A stretch of 64,000 nucleotides of DNA from positions 124,001 through 188,000 of the forward strand of contig CALNWN010000003.1 in assembly GCA_940746715.1 (NCBI GenBank), written 5' to 3'. The stretch comes from an uncultured Paraburkholderia sp. Its GTDB lineage: Bacteria > Pseudomonadota > Gammaproteobacteria > Burkholderiales > Burkholderiaceae. The position numbers and the translations under genes were made by a program. The notes under the pieces are model-generated. The model saw only the letters and a list, made by a program, of their open reading frames with translations. It was not told the origin of the DNA and did no database searches. This document shows, piece by piece, positions 35,661 to 45,502 of the stretch (its first letter is position 1; every line of letters starts with the position of its first letter).

Positions 35661-36628
35661 GTCACGTACTCGTTACAGGAGCCAACGGGTTTGTCGGTCG
35701 CGCGGTGAGTCGCGTGCTACTCGACGCGGGGCACGCAGTCACCGGCCTCGTCCGGCTCGGCGGGCACCTCGAGCCGGGTGTCAATGAGTGGGTCGAGCCC
35801 AGCGCGGACTTTGCGGCCATAGAAGCCGGGTGGCCGGCTGCGCTCACCGCCGATTGCGTCGTCCATCTCGCGGCCCGCGTTCACGTGATGCGCGAAGTGT
35901 CGGCAGATCCAGAAGCCGCGTTCCATGCCACCAATGTCGAAGGCACGCTTCGCGTCGCGCGAGCTGCCTCACAGCATGGCGTGCGCCGCTTCGTCTTTAT
36001 CAGCAGCATCAAGGCGGTTGCGGAAGCCGACAAAGGGCGACCTCTGACCGAAGACGATGCTCCAGCTCCCGAAGACCCTTACGGCCGCTCCAAACTTGCC
36101 GCCGAACAGGCGCTCGTCCGCTATGCTCGTGAAACGGGATTGGAGGTGGTGATTGTGCGCCCGCCGCTGGTGTACGGGCCCGGCGTACGCGCCAACTTCC
36201 TGCGTCTGATGCAAAGTATAGGAAAAGGCGTGCCGCTGCCCCTTGGCGCAGTCCATGGACGACGCAGCCTCGTCTATGTCGAGAATCTCACAGACGCGCT
36301 GATGCGTTGCGCGACCGATCCGCGTGCGGCGGGCCAATGCTTCCATGTCGCGGACACGGACGCGCTTATCGTCGCTGAACTGTGCCGCGCGCTGGGCCGC
36401 CACTTGCGCAAGCCGGCGCGGCTGCTCCCGATACCCGAGGGTTGGCTGCGTCTAGCAGGCCGACTGACAGGCCGTTCTGCACAGGTGGATCGGCTGGTCG
36501 GCGCATTGCAGGTGGATACGACCCGAATCCGCTCGGTGTTGGGCTGGACACCTCCGTATTCCACCGACGAAGGGCTGGCCGCGACGGCCCGCTGGTATCG
36601 CACCACACAAGGAGGCCGCGAGTGCTGA
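35657..36628 (+). CDS. UDP-sugar 4-reductase/epimerase (WbpV-like)
   Basis: Extended SDR of 323 residues with TGANGFVGRAVSR near the N-terminus, FISSIKAVAEADKGRPLTEDD and the catalytic DPYGRSKLAAEQAL. The gene order (this gene, a WecA/WbpL-type transferase, a WbpM-type dehydratase) matches the Pseudomonas O-antigen set in which WbpV reduces the 4-keto sugar made by WbpM to UDP-D-QuiNAc or UDP-D-FucNAc. That order is the main reason for the specific call. The ATG overlaps the preceding stop, and the next gene starts at a GTG seven bases before this stop. Confidence 0.83.
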   Translation: MSHVLVTGANGFVGRAVSRVLLDAGHAVTGLVRLGGHLEPGVNEWVEPSADFAAIEAGWPAALTADCVVHLAARVHVMREVSADPEAAFHATNVEGTLRVARAASQHGVRRFVFISSIKAVAEADKGRPLTEDDAPAPEDPYGRSKLAAEQALVRYARETGLEVVIVRPPLVYGPGVRANFLRLMQSIGKGVPLPLGAVHGRRSLVYVENLTDALMRCATDPRAAGQCFHVADTDALIVAELCRALGRHLRKPARLLPIPEGWLRLAGRLTGRSAQVDRLVGALQVDTTRIRSVLGWTPPYSTDEGLAATARWYRTTQGGREC

Positions 36629-37644
36629 CCTACCTTGCCACGTTGCCGGCTTGGGCGGCTGCGGCCCTGATTGCACTCGCATCCGCTTGCGCATGTGGCG
36701 CGATTCTCTGGATGTTGCTGCGCACAGGACTCGCCTGGCGTCTAGCCACTGACGTGCCCAACGACCGGTCGCTTCACAACGCGCCCACGCCGCGAGTCGG
36801 TGGCTGGGGCGTGGTCCCCGTCGGCGTCATCGCGACCTTGCTCTTGGCGCCAGGCCTTTGGTTCTGTGCGTTTGGCACTGCTTTCCTCGCGGCTGTTTCC
36901 CAAATCGACGACCGCCGGGGCCTGCCGGCGCGGGTCAGGTTTGCTGCGCACGTGTTAGCCGTTGTCGGCCTGGTGTCTCTCTTCGCCGCCAACGCGCCAT
37001 GGTGGGCTTTGGCAATACTTGCCTTCCTGATGTTGTGGCTGGTGAATCTTTACAATTTCATGGATGGCGCCGACGGGCTCGCCGGGGGCATGGCCTTGTT
37101 TGGCTTCGCCGGCTACGCCGTGGCCGCGCTGCTGAGCGGTCACCCGTCGCTGGAACTGGCCTGGTCCTCCGTCGCAGTGTCCGGCGCGGCTCTGGGCTTC
37201 CTGTTTTTCAACTTTCACCCGGTCCGCATTTTTTTGGGCGATGCCGGGTCCATATCCTTGGGTTTTCTGGCCGGGGCATTCGGCTATTGGGGCTGGCGCG
37301 GGGGCGTCTGGCCAATCTGGTTTCCGGCAATGGTGTTTGCGCCTTTTATTGCGGACGCCTCCGTTACGCTCGTATGCCGCCTCCTGCGGGGAGAAAGATT
37401 TTGGCAACCGCACCGCGAGCACTACTATCAGCGTATGGTGCGAAGTGGAGTCGGTCACGCGAGGACAGCTGTGGTGTGGTATGTCGTCATGGCAACTGGC
37501 ATAATGCTTGCTGAATTTGCTCTGGGCCGCGCTGCTATTGTTCAGTGGTGCATCGTCGCCGGTTGGGTGGTGGTTCTTTTTCTGGCGGGTGTGGTCGTCG
37601 ATATGCGCTGGCGTCGTTTCCAATCAACACTGTCAGACAAGTAA
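36622..37644 (+). CDS. Undecaprenyl-phosphate HexNAc-1-phosphate transferase (WbpL/WecA family)
   Basis: MraY/WecA superfamily membrane enzyme of 340 residues with about ten helices. It would transfer a HexNAc-1-phosphate (FucNAc, QuiNAc or GlcNAc) to undecaprenyl phosphate and so start O-unit synthesis. Key segments are the cytoplasmic HNAPTPRVGGWGVVPVG, IDDRRGLPARVRFAAH, NLYNFMDGADGLAGG and FLGDAGSISLGFLAG, followed by the REHYYQRMVRSG histidine loop. The GTG at 36622 sits after a strong AAGGAGG ribosome binding site and inside the end of the epimerase gene. Confidence 0.9.
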   Translation: MLTYLATLPAWAAAALIALASACACGAILWMLLRTGLAWRLATDVPNDRSLHNAPTPRVGGWGVVPVGVIATLLLAPGLWFCAFGTAFLAAVSQIDDRRGLPARVRFAAHVLAVVGLVSLFAANAPWWALAILAFLMLWLVNLYNFMDGADGLAGGMALFGFAGYAVAALLSGHPSLELAWSSVAVSGAALGFLFFNFHPVRIFLGDAGSISLGFLAGAFGYWGWRGGVWPIWFPAMVFAPFIADASVTLVCRLLRGERFWQPHREHYYQRMVRSGVGHARTAVVWYVVMATGIMLAEFALGRAAIVQWCIVAGWVVVLFLAGVVVDMRWRRFQSTLSDK

Positions 37645-37655
37645 GGATGCCGCCG

Positions 37656-39539
37656 ATGTTAAGAAACAAAGCCACCTGGCTGTCTTTCAGCGCGTTCCTT
37701 TTCGATCTCTGCGCGGTTGCCGGATCGTGGCTCATCGCGTATCTCCTTCGTTTCAACGGCTCGATCCCGGACGACTTCCGCGCCGGCGCCCTGCGTTCGC
37801 TGCTGTGGGTGCTTCCGGTCTACGGCGTGATGTTCCGCATTTTCGGGCTGTATCGCGGCATGTGGGTGTTCGCCAGCTTGCCCGATCTCGTCCGGATCTC
37901 GAAAGCCGTGACCGCGGGGGCGTTGATTGCCATGGTTGTCTCCGTACTAGTACAACCTTCGCCCATCGTCCCGCGCTCGGTCCTCGTCGTGTCGCCGCTC
38001 TTCCTGTTCCTGGCCATGGGCGGATCGCGGGCACTCTACCGGGCAACCAAGGAGTTCTATCTTTACGGCGGCCTCGTCGCTCAAGGCAAGCCGGTCGTCG
38101 TGCTCGGCGCGGGCAACGCCGGTGCGAGCCTCGCGCGTGAGTTGTCGCGCTCGAGCGAATGGCGTCTGGTCGGCCTGCTGGACGACGACGTCTCCAAGCA
38201 CGGGCGCGAAATCTACGGCTACAAAGTTCTCGGTTCGGTCAGCGAATTGCCGCGCATGGCCGAGGAACTGAAAACCGAATACGCGATCATCGCTATCCCT
38301 TCGGCGTCTGTGGATGTTCAGCGTCGCGTTGCCACGCTCTGTGTGCGCGCCGGCGTGCGCGCGCTCGTGCTGCCGGCGTTGACCGCTGTCAGCCAAGGCC
38401 AGGCCTTCCTCTCCCGCGTCCGCCAGATCGACCTCGAAGACCTATTGGGCCGCGACCCGGTCATGATCGACACGGACCACGTCGAAGCGCTGCTCAAAAA
38501 CCGCGTCGTCATGGTCACGGGCGCGGGAGGCTCGATCGGCTCCGAGCTGTGCCGGCAGATCCTGCGCTTCGGCCCGGTTCAGCTGGTGGCGTTCGACATC
38601 TCCGAGTTTTCCATCTACCGGCTCAATGAAGAGCTGTCCGACAAGTATCCGGAAGTCTCCGTGGTGCCGATCATCGGCGACGTGAAGGACTCGCTGCTGC
38701 TCGATCAAGTTATGGCGCGCTACACGCCGCACATTGTTTTCCACGCCGCGGCCTACAAGCATGTGCCGCTCATGGAAGAGGTGAACGCGTGGCAGGCCGT
38801 GCGCAACAACGTGCTCGGCACCTATCGCGTGGCGCGCGCGGCGATCTGCCACGACGTCGCGCACTTCGTGCTGATTTCGACCGACAAGGCCGTCAATCCG
38901 ACCAACGTGATGGGCGCGAGCAAGCGTCTCGCGGAAATGGTGTGCTCGTCGCTGCAGCAGCAGGGCACGCGGCGCACGCAGTTCGAGACCGTGCGCTTCG
39001 GCAATGTGCTCGGCAGCGCGGGCAGCGTGATCCCGAAGTTCCAGGAGCAGATTGCGCGCGGTGGTCCCGTCACGGTCACGCATCCGGAAATCACGCGTTT
39101 TTTCATGACGATTCCCGAAGCGTCGCAGCTCGTGCTGCAAGCGTCGAGCATGGGGCACGGCGGCGAGATCTTCATTCTCGACATGGGCAAACCCGTGCGC
39201 ATCGCCGATCTGGCGCACGACCTGATCCGCCTTTACGGCTTTACGGAAGAGCAGATCCGCGTCGTCTACACGGGCCTGCGCCCCGGCGAAAAGCTCTACG
39301 AAGAACTGCTCGCCGACGACGAAACCACCACGCGCACGCCGCATCCCAAGCTGCGTATCGCGAAGGCGCGCGAAGTGCCGGACAGCCTGATCGACAACCT
39401 GCTGCCGTGGCTGATGCAGCACCGGGTACCGACCGACGACGAAGTTCGCCGCGATCTGCGCCGCTGGGTCGCCGAATATCAGCCGGCCACTTCCACCGCA
39501 TTGCGCAGCGTGGCTGCGGCGGCTAGCCGAGCCTCATGA
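37656..39539 (+). CDS. UDP-HexNAc C6 dehydratase (WbpM/CapD family)
   Basis: Membrane-anchored nucleotide-sugar dehydratase of 627 residues. Four N-terminal helices (residues about 10-125) are followed by a CoA-binding-like Rossmann domain (GAGNAGASLA at 151-160) and the catalytic SDR domain (TGAGGSIGSELCRQIL from about 287). The catalytic motif is NVMGASKR, with Met in the place of the usual Tyr, typical of WbpM/PglF enzymes. It makes UDP-4-keto-6-deoxy-GlcNAc for the WbpV-like enzyme two genes upstream. The second ATG (37656) is chosen because it is spaced properly from TAAGGA; 37647 is too close. It ends the intact operon and borders the decayed region. Confidence 0.92.
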   Translation: MLRNKATWLSFSAFLFDLCAVAGSWLIAYLLRFNGSIPDDFRAGALRSLLWVLPVYGVMFRIFGLYRGMWVFASLPDLVRISKAVTAGALIAMVVSVLVQPSPIVPRSVLVVSPLFLFLAMGGSRALYRATKEFYLYGGLVAQGKPVVVLGAGNAGASLARELSRSSEWRLVGLLDDDVSKHGREIYGYKVLGSVSELPRMAEELKTEYAIIAIPSASVDVQRRVATLCVRAGVRALVLPALTAVSQGQAFLSRVRQIDLEDLLGRDPVMIDTDHVEALLKNRVVMVTGAGGSIGSELCRQILRFGPVQLVAFDISEFSIYRLNEELSDKYPEVSVVPIIGDVKDSLLLDQVMARYTPHIVFHAAAYKHVPLMEEVNAWQAVRNNVLGTYRVARAAICHDVAHFVLISTDKAVNPTNVMGASKRLAEMVCSSLQQQGTRRTQFETVRFGNVLGSAGSVIPKFQEQIARGGPVTVTHPEITRFFMTIPEASQLVLQASSMGHGGEIFILDMGKPVRIADLAHDLIRLYGFTEEQIRVVYTGLRPGEKLYEELLADDETTTRTPHPKLRIAKAREVPDSLIDNLLPWLMQHRVPTDDEVRRDLRRWVAEYQPATSTALRSVAAAASRAS

Positions 39540-39837
39540 GCATTGAGCAGCGGTGTGCAAAGAGGATCTCTTGCCGCCAAATCGCTCGGGGAGGGGCTGC
39601 TGCTCGGTGTGAGACATCAACGGTGATTGCACAGCGGCCGCCTGCCCATCAAATATTTGAAATGTGAAGCACGTGGTATCTGGCATCACCGTCGGGGCGG
39701 CAGGGCAACGAGATCGCCGGCACCCGAACCCGACGACGTTGACGCCGGCGCCGCTGACAAGGCTAGAGTACTCCCGGATACGGGGCTGCCCATAACGACG
39801 ACGTGCTCTACCTGTCCTCTGAAGATCCCCGAAATAA

Positions 39838-40104
39838 ATGCAGGATGATCGTACGGCGCGGTTACGCTGGATTGCATATCCGCGACATCGGTTCGTCTAC
39901 CAATATGGGGTTGGCGATGACTGGCATTATGACTTTCACCTGAAAGAGGTCATGCAAACGGACCATGAGCCGGTCAGCGAAGCGTGGATCGGCGCCAGAG
40001 AACACGCGTGTCCACCCGAGGACGTCGGCGGCACCATGGGATATGAAGAGATGTTGCGCGCTCTGAGCGTGCAGCCAGAGTCCGACGAAGGGAAGCGTTA
40101 TTAA
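39838..40104 (+). pseudogene. pRiA4b ORF-3-like protein fragment
   Basis: An 88-codon frame with the core of the plasmid pRiA4b ORF-3 family: DDRTARLRWIAYPRHRFVYQYGVGDDWHYDF, then HACPPEDVGGTMGYEEMLRAL. The family is common on plasmids, islands and near insertion sequences and its function is unknown. The N-terminal third and the C-terminal HWLG-type end are missing, so this is a fragment even though it starts at an ATG. It is the first recognisable item of the decayed region. Confidence 0.6.
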
Positions 40105-41476
40105 TCGTAGTAGGGCGATGTTTTTGATGCCCAACTGTTTGACCGACGGCCAACTCGACGCTGCTGCGCATGGCGTGAACAGCTGCGGCCAAAAGTAGGC
40201 CAGCTTTAAGCCTTGCTTTGCGATACATCTAAGACCCAGTGTGGTTCAACTAGCGCCTACGGCTCTGCGAGGGTGTGACTCCTGTTGTCCGCAGTAGCCT
40301 GTCGGCGTCCACACCCTACGTGCCGCGAGCGGCTCGCCAGGTTTTTCCGATGCATCTCTAACCGCTTACGCAGTCGAGGGCTCCACGCTGCTCTTCGCGG
40401 GATTCCAGCATACCCGGATCCGCACACTCCTCGCCGCACTCGCACCTTGGTGCTGCCTTGACTTTTCAATGACGTCGGCAAGATGGGATCACCTCAGCCC
40501 ACCTCATTGAAACATGGACCTTCTGACGAAGCGTTATTCCAAATCCAATAAAAATCAAGGACTACAGGGGAACGACGCGTCGGCAACTCCTTGTCGCAAA
40601 CTACCCGCGATGCTCGCCGACTCAGAAATCGCTCATCTGGAAACCGTCGCGTCTTACTTGTTGAACATTGAATATCGGGAGCTGCCCGACTATCTTGGAT
40701 CTGCATATTGGATTGCTCGCGCTGTATCGATCGGGGAGCAGTTCGAGCTGGTTTTACCTCAGCGGCGACGGCTAACCACGTTGCTCGCGATGTTTACGAG
40801 CCTAGCGCAATTGGGTCGGCGTGCGCCCTGAAGAATTGCCGCGGCGTGCGGCCAGTGATGCTCGCTGACCCGGGATTGCGTCATTTGAACCTATCAGATC
40901 GTTCGCACTAGCCGGCGCCGCATCTCGCGCAAAGCTTAATCGTAGCCATATTTTTTGCGCCGGGTTTTGCCAAGACGTGCGCGATCTCTAAGACTGCAAG
41001 GAAGCCGAGCTCTTGCTTTCGCATGACTGTCGCCAAATATGCAAGGTCTCTTTCTCCTTCGCTTCCCCTCCATCATCAGCTCGACATGTGTTACACCCAG
41101 TGAGCGATGACTAGCCCGCGCGCGCCTTGTCGTTTGTTGAACTGCGGTGATTCGGTCGTGGCAGGCGCCGTGACGCAATGCAGATCACGCTGAAGCGGTG
41201 GGACTCTGCCTCCCTACGTCGTGACCACGTAGCCGGCGACCCTGGCGCGGTGAAGGAGGGCGCTGCCAAGCAGCACCAGTCTTCACTGCAAAAGACCATC
41301 GAAGCATGATAAGCATCCCTGAGTAATATAATCGATGAGGCGACATGACTGGGCATCTTAATTGGCAATCCTGCACCGCTCGCGAAACAGGCGCGCGAAT
41401 GACCCAACTCCTCTTTCTTGCGCCTTGAAGCAACCCGCTGCAGTCGTTAGTCCCAGAGCCACGGCATCTCGCGAGT

Positions 41477-42001
41477 TCATGCAGACGTAGGCACAATGTT
41501 CCTTCCCGCGAGCACGGCCTCGCCGATCAGAAGGAAGCTCTTCGCATTTGCGTGTGAGGGCGCGTCTAGGACGTCGATGCGTGTCCGGGGAAAGGCGGCG
41601 CGAACCGCTGTCTCGTAGAGGCCTGCTCCGCCTCCTGTCAATACGACCGACCTCAACTGCGAAGGAGAGGGAATGCGATCACGGATTTTTTCCAACGCAG
41701 CGTTCACTACGGCTTGTGAGCTTTCAACAAACGGAGCGAGGTCGATGCCCTTACCGTAGTGCAGAAGTGGCCTCTTATCGCTAAGGCATCTGCCAATGCG
41801 TTCCATATTGTCTACAGGGCAGCGCTCCTGGTTCGCGATCAACGATCCAATGGTTCTATAGACCTGCCATGCACCGCCCCGGACGCGGCCCGAACAGTGG
41901 TCGATTATCTTGTGGTCACAATACAGCAGCCAGCTAGTCTCGGAGTAGCCTACATCGATGAAGAGATGGCCGTGCTCGGGGTCAAAGCGGCCATCGGGCG
42001 C
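41477..42001 (-). pseudogene. Actin-like ParM/PRTRC system protein D, C-terminal fragment
   Basis: The minus-strand frame is open for 175 codons between a TGA at 42002-42004 and the stop at 41477. It begins DGRFDPEHGHLFIDVGYSETSWLL and continues through IANQERCPVDNMERIG to SVVLTGGGAGLYETAVRAAF and SHANAKSFLLIGE. The second and third stretches match the phosphate-2 and adenosine loops of ParM/StbA-type actin-like ATPases, in particular protein D of the PRTRC plasmid cluster. The N-terminal ATPase lobe is absent. No other PRTRC genes are recognisable nearby. It is evidence of past plasmid or integrative-element DNA. Confidence 0.6.
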
Positions 42002-43254
42002 TCAATTCGTGTCGATGCTGCTAGCAGAAACCGCGCGAAGTGCTTTGCCTCGCCCTTAGGCTGAGCAACGCTTTTTTGAAATTGGGCGAAAACGCCCCCA
42101 AACCCCCAGTGAGGAGGTGTAATGGTAGATGCTCGTGACGTGAGCGAACGGTACTGCAATCATTAGAACATAGCTGGAAGGGTTGCAAAAGGGGGCGTGG
42201 CTTTCGCACAAAAAGCGGATTGCCACGAGGACGCTCAACGTCTTCTGCCGCGGTGTGGCACAAGACAGGCGGTGCCTTCAAATCGAACGCCGCGCTGGCG
42301 GCTTGTAGTCAGCCGGTGACAGCCGGGAATTGTTTGGCCCCGGAGTTTCGGGGGCAAGATGGCCGTCATGATGGACGCAGACAGCATGACTACGTCAGGG
42401 AGGCGCTCCACCAACAAGGCAATGGCCGACCCGTACGGGGGCTCTGGGACTCCCTCCCTCCCGCGCGGCCGGAAGGTGCGATACGCGACGTACACGCCCC
42501 CAGGTACAAGCGCGTGAGTGAGTCGCGCTCAGATGGGAGGCTGCCTGAAATGCCGCGATGCTCGTGCCGGCCAGTCGATCGTCGGCGCATGCTGTCGTGC
42601 GGAATCCCTGTCGCCGATGATATGGCCGCAATGTGGGCAGTGCAGTTCTGCCGGGTGCGACGCGAGGGCCTGCGGTGGCTGTTCTTTCTTGCGCGAAGCT
42701 ATGACCGACGAACGTCGCGTGATGAGTTACTTTGTTTGCTGCGGGGCACCACGTTCCATCGTCCAGCCTAATCCTACAAGGATTGCAGACATTCCGAGTA
42801 TCGGCCATGTGATATCCATGCTCGCTCCCCGCTGTTTGGCTGAGGACCAGCATAGCATGTGTTGAGCCATCCGCGGGCTTGCCTGCTTCGGGAGCGTCGG
42901 AGTATATTGCTGTCGCGTCTACGACGCATCGACCTTGAACTGGCATAGCCGCCCGTCTTTCTTCCGGGCAGCCTGTCAGTAGGGCTGTTCGCCCGTAAAA
43001 CAGCGCACTCAAACGGCAAGTGCGCTCGTCGCGCTGCTGAACGCGGGTCGGTGCCTCCGTTGCACCGACCAAGTCACGGATTGAATACAAGGGAAAACAG
43101 ACAGGTACGTTCTTTACGACTACCGGTACGTGATCGCCTGCAGCAGGCTGCCGTATGAATTCAGGCGGGAATTTCGCAGGCTCGCCAGAGGCCGCGTCAC
43201 TTCGACATACGATTGGCGCACCCGCGCCAAGGATGCTGTGCCGGCCGAAACGCA

Positions 43255-43460
43255 ATGTCGGCGCGTGGCCGAGGTGTTGCTGGGTTCGAGGCGCTGCGCG
43301 CGAGCGGGTACGCGCTACAAACACCGTGGAATTTTCGCGCAAAGCATTTGCAGGCGCTCATCAATCGCTGGTCCACGCAGCGATTGACATCCGAAGAGGC
43401 GGCCGAGAGACTTGCGCATTGGTGCGATTCCGATGGATCAGGAAGCCCCAGCTCATCGTT
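43255..43460 (+). pseudogene. Tyrosine-integrase N-terminal (SAM-like) fragment
   Basis: In one plus-strand frame AGFEALRASGYALQTPWNFR, then AKHLQALINRWSTQRLTSEEA resemble the core-binding domain of phage-type tyrosine integrases; the match then moves to another frame as RFRWIRKPQLIV. There is no catalytic domain. The resemblance rests on the leucine-glycine-tyrosine and lysine-histidine spacing pattern and is modest, but it agrees with the neighbouring plasmid remnants. Confidence 0.35.
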
Positions 43461-43748
43461 CTGATGAACGCGCCAGTTACCGCCGCTGTCTCGCCCGTCG
43501 GGAGCAAACGTGTCCAGTACTCGCATGCTTCATGCCTACTCGCGACCGGACATACCTGTGCTCACAAGCGAAAAAGCGATGGGGCCCTCACGGAACACCG
43601 CGGTAACCTGCGCAAGGCGGCCCGCGCGCTGGGAACGACGACGCATGCTATCTGCGAGGCCCTGAACGAAGGGCGGCCAACAGCGGAGCAGTTTCCTGCG
43701 GGGCTTACGATCCTGACCTGATGCTTGACTTCTGCTAGCACCCGATAC

Positions 43749-43784
43749 GCTGGTTTCACCTGCATAACTAAAGGAGAAACCAGC
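43749..43784 (+). promoter_or_regulatory. Inverted repeat abutting a start codon
   Basis: GCTGGTTTC (43749-43757) and GAAACCAGC (43776-43784) are perfect nine-base complements with an 18-base loop. The right arm ends at the base before the ATG at 43785 and overlaps the AAGGAG ribosome binding site at 43771-43776. In RNA the hairpin would cover the translation start; on DNA it could be an operator. Confidence 0.45.
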
Positions 43785-44335
43785 ATGCTGATCCAGAAAA
43801 TCTTGGGGCTCGCGAGTGGATTGCTATGCGCGTATCTGAGCTTTAGCCAGCAACGTCCGCTTGGCGATGACGCTCGGGAAACGCGGGTGCCACCCGCCCA
43901 CGAGCGGGGGGAAGAAGGAGAGAGGCGGGTGTCAGCCGAACTGCGCTGGCACCTCACACGACTGTGCGGTGATGACTGGCTGGTATTGGATGGCCTTGTT
44001 CTGATTCACGCGCCCGGGAGCGCCTTTCCGACTGCTGCGCTTCGCCAATCAAGCAGAATGCGGCGAAAGTGAGGTTCCTGCGCAATCTGCTGCCGCCGCG
44101 GCTGTGGATCGTTGAAGGACTCGGTGTCTTTTCGCATGAAGCGGTCATGGTGGCCCCCTCACTTCCGGCGGTGTTGCTTGAGCGTAGCGAACTTTACCGG
44201 CATCTGCGGGTGCGCCAGCAGCAGTTTGCTCGTACGGGGATAGGGCGTTTGCCCGTTCGCACGATCTCAAACGCAATTCTGCGGTATGCAGACGCGCGTC
44301 CCGAGGCTCTTGCAGAGCACCGGCAACGCATCTAG
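43785..44335 (+). pseudogene. NERD-domain protein, internally deleted and frameshifted
   Basis: The first part has a short hydrophobic N-terminus (MLIQKILGLASGLLCAYLSF) and then PPAHERGEEGERRVSAELRWHL and DDWLVLDGLVLIHAPGSAFPTA, the front of the nuclease-related NERD domain; the expected Gln-Ile-Asp-His core does not follow. After 44045 the homology-like frame changes, and ALRQSSRM is replaced, in frame 2 from about 44069, by a piece (LRNLLPPRLWIVEGLGVFSHEAV) that looks like the C-terminal part of the same family. Start and ribosome binding site are good. The product is probably non-functional. Confidence 0.5.
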
Positions 44336-44401
44336 GAGAGCCGCGCGCGTGGACAAGGTTAGGCCGGATAACACGGCTTATGGGGAGGGCGTGAACCGCG
44401 C

Positions 44402-45502
44402 TCACCGCTTCGCCTTCCTCACCACCATCCACCGCGGCGACTTGAACCGTACAATGCTCACATAGAGCCACACATAAGTCGCCGCAAACACCATCACAAA
44501 GCAGAACAGATGCAGCGTGTGCCGCCAGAACAACGTCGCCGGCACCACCGCAATCAGACACAGCAGCCACAAATAAGGCGACGTCAGCGAATTGCGCCGC
44601 GTGAGCTCCCGAGCGGTACGCGCGCCGACTGCCCAGCGCATCAGCCGTTTATAAACCAGCATGTGCAGATGCACGCCGTCCGGAATGCCCGGCGACATCC
44701 CGCGAATGAACTTCTTCCGGTAAATCGAGAAGCAGGTCTCGAAGATCGGGTACATGAAAAGCAGCACCGGATACCACGCGGACACGTCGCGATTGCGCAT
44801 CACAAGCATGATGGACAGTTCCGCGAGCATGAAGCCGATGAAATACGCGCCGCCGTCGCCGAGAAAAATCAGCCCCGCCGGGAAGTTCCAGATGAAGAAG
44901 CCGAGCACCGCGCCCATCATCATGAACGACGCGGACAGCACGATCGGGTCGTGCACCTGGAAGGCCACGTAAGCGAGCGACGCGAACATCATGAACGCAA
45001 CCATAGACGCGAGGCCGTTGAAGCCGTCGATGATATTGATCGCATTCGCGAGCGCCGCCACCGCGAGCACGGTCACCGCGCACGAAATCACCGCATACGA
45101 GAGCAGAAAATCCAGCGGCGGCACGCTGATGCGCGTGACCGCGATATCCAGCAGGAAATAGGCAAGCGCCGCCGCCGCCATCGTGCAGACAAGGCGCGCT
45201 AGCGGCGACACGCGCTTCGTCAGATCTTCAACGAGACCCGAGCCGAAGGCCGGCATGCCGCACGCAATCAGCCCGAGAATGCCGCCCGACACGGCCGGAT
45301 ACGCATGATGCAATTGCACGGCCGAGACGACGAGCCCAAGCAGAATGCCGGTTCCGCCGATGCGCGGCACCGGCCGCACGTGGAATTTCTGCACGCCGGC
45401 AAGATCGGTGTCGGTCGAAAATTTTTCATGCAGATGCGCATAGCGCACGATCACGAGCGTGATCAGCAGTGAAACGAGAAAGCAGAGCGCAAAACTGAGC
45501 AT
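44402..45502 (-). CDS. WecA/MraY-family glycosyl-1-phosphate transferase
   Basis: Polytopic membrane protein of 366 residues with about eleven helices. It has the family motifs HVRPVPRIGGTGILLG, VEDLTKRVSPLARL, NAINIIDGFNGLAS, IFLGDGGAYFIGFML and the HLHMLVYKRL histidine loop. It should attach a hexose- or HexNAc-1-phosphate to undecaprenyl phosphate, and is the second such enzyme in the window beside the one at 36622. ATG 45502 begins MLSFALCFLVSLL; the frame is open 12 codons further upstream. It is divergent from the chemoreceptor gene and borders the decayed region. Confidence 0.88.
   Translation of the reverse strand: MLSFALCFLVSLLITLVIVRYAHLHEKFSTDTDLAGVQKFHVRPVPRIGGTGILLGLVVSAVQLHHAYPAVSGGILGLIACGMPAFGSGLVEDLTKRVSPLARLVCTMAAAALAYFLLDIAVTRISVPPLDFLLSYAVISCAVTVLAVAALANAINIIDGFNGLASMVAFMMFASLAYVAFQVHDPIVLSASFMMMGAVLGFFIWNFPAGLIFLGDGGAYFIGFMLAELSIMLVMRNRDVSAWYPVLLFMYPIFETCFSIYRKKFIRGMSPGIPDGVHLHMLVYKRLMRWAVGARTARELTRRNSLTSPYLWLLCLIAVVPATLFWRHTLHLFCFVMVFAATYVWLYVSIVRFKSPRWMVVRKAKR

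Larger units (their letters stand above)
39540..44401. other. Decayed accessory DNA between wbpM and wecA
   Basis: About 4.9 kb with no intact gene of typical length. Recognisable scraps, listed separately, are a pRiA4b ORF-3-like piece, an actin-like plasmid protein (PRTRC-D type), a tyrosine-integrase N-terminal piece and a NERD-domain gene, all truncated or frameshifted. The rest, chiefly 40105-41476, 42002-43254 and 43461-43748, shows short frames of arginine-rich composition on all strands, as expected of GC-rich non-coding DNA. I found no flanking direct repeats, tRNA or transposase gene to define an insertion site. Confidence 0.6.

Noticed and set aside
42122..42166. 14-codon frame after a strong GAGGAGG ribosome binding site
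   Set aside because: Too short and without context; possibly the ruined start of a lost gene, but not supportable as a gene.
42395..43342. 315-codon minus-strand open frame in the decayed region
   Set aside because: Composition (Arg, Thr, Pro, Ala) and lack of any motif or ribosome binding site suggest chance openness; a CPHCG segment appears only in another frame.
43155..43721. 188-codon plus-strand frame
   Set aside because: Only a short part resembles an integrase and in a broken order; the whole frame is not a gene.
39540..44401. Insertion-sequence ends, direct repeats or tRNA defining an island
   Set aside because: None could be found by eye; the region's borders remain undefined.
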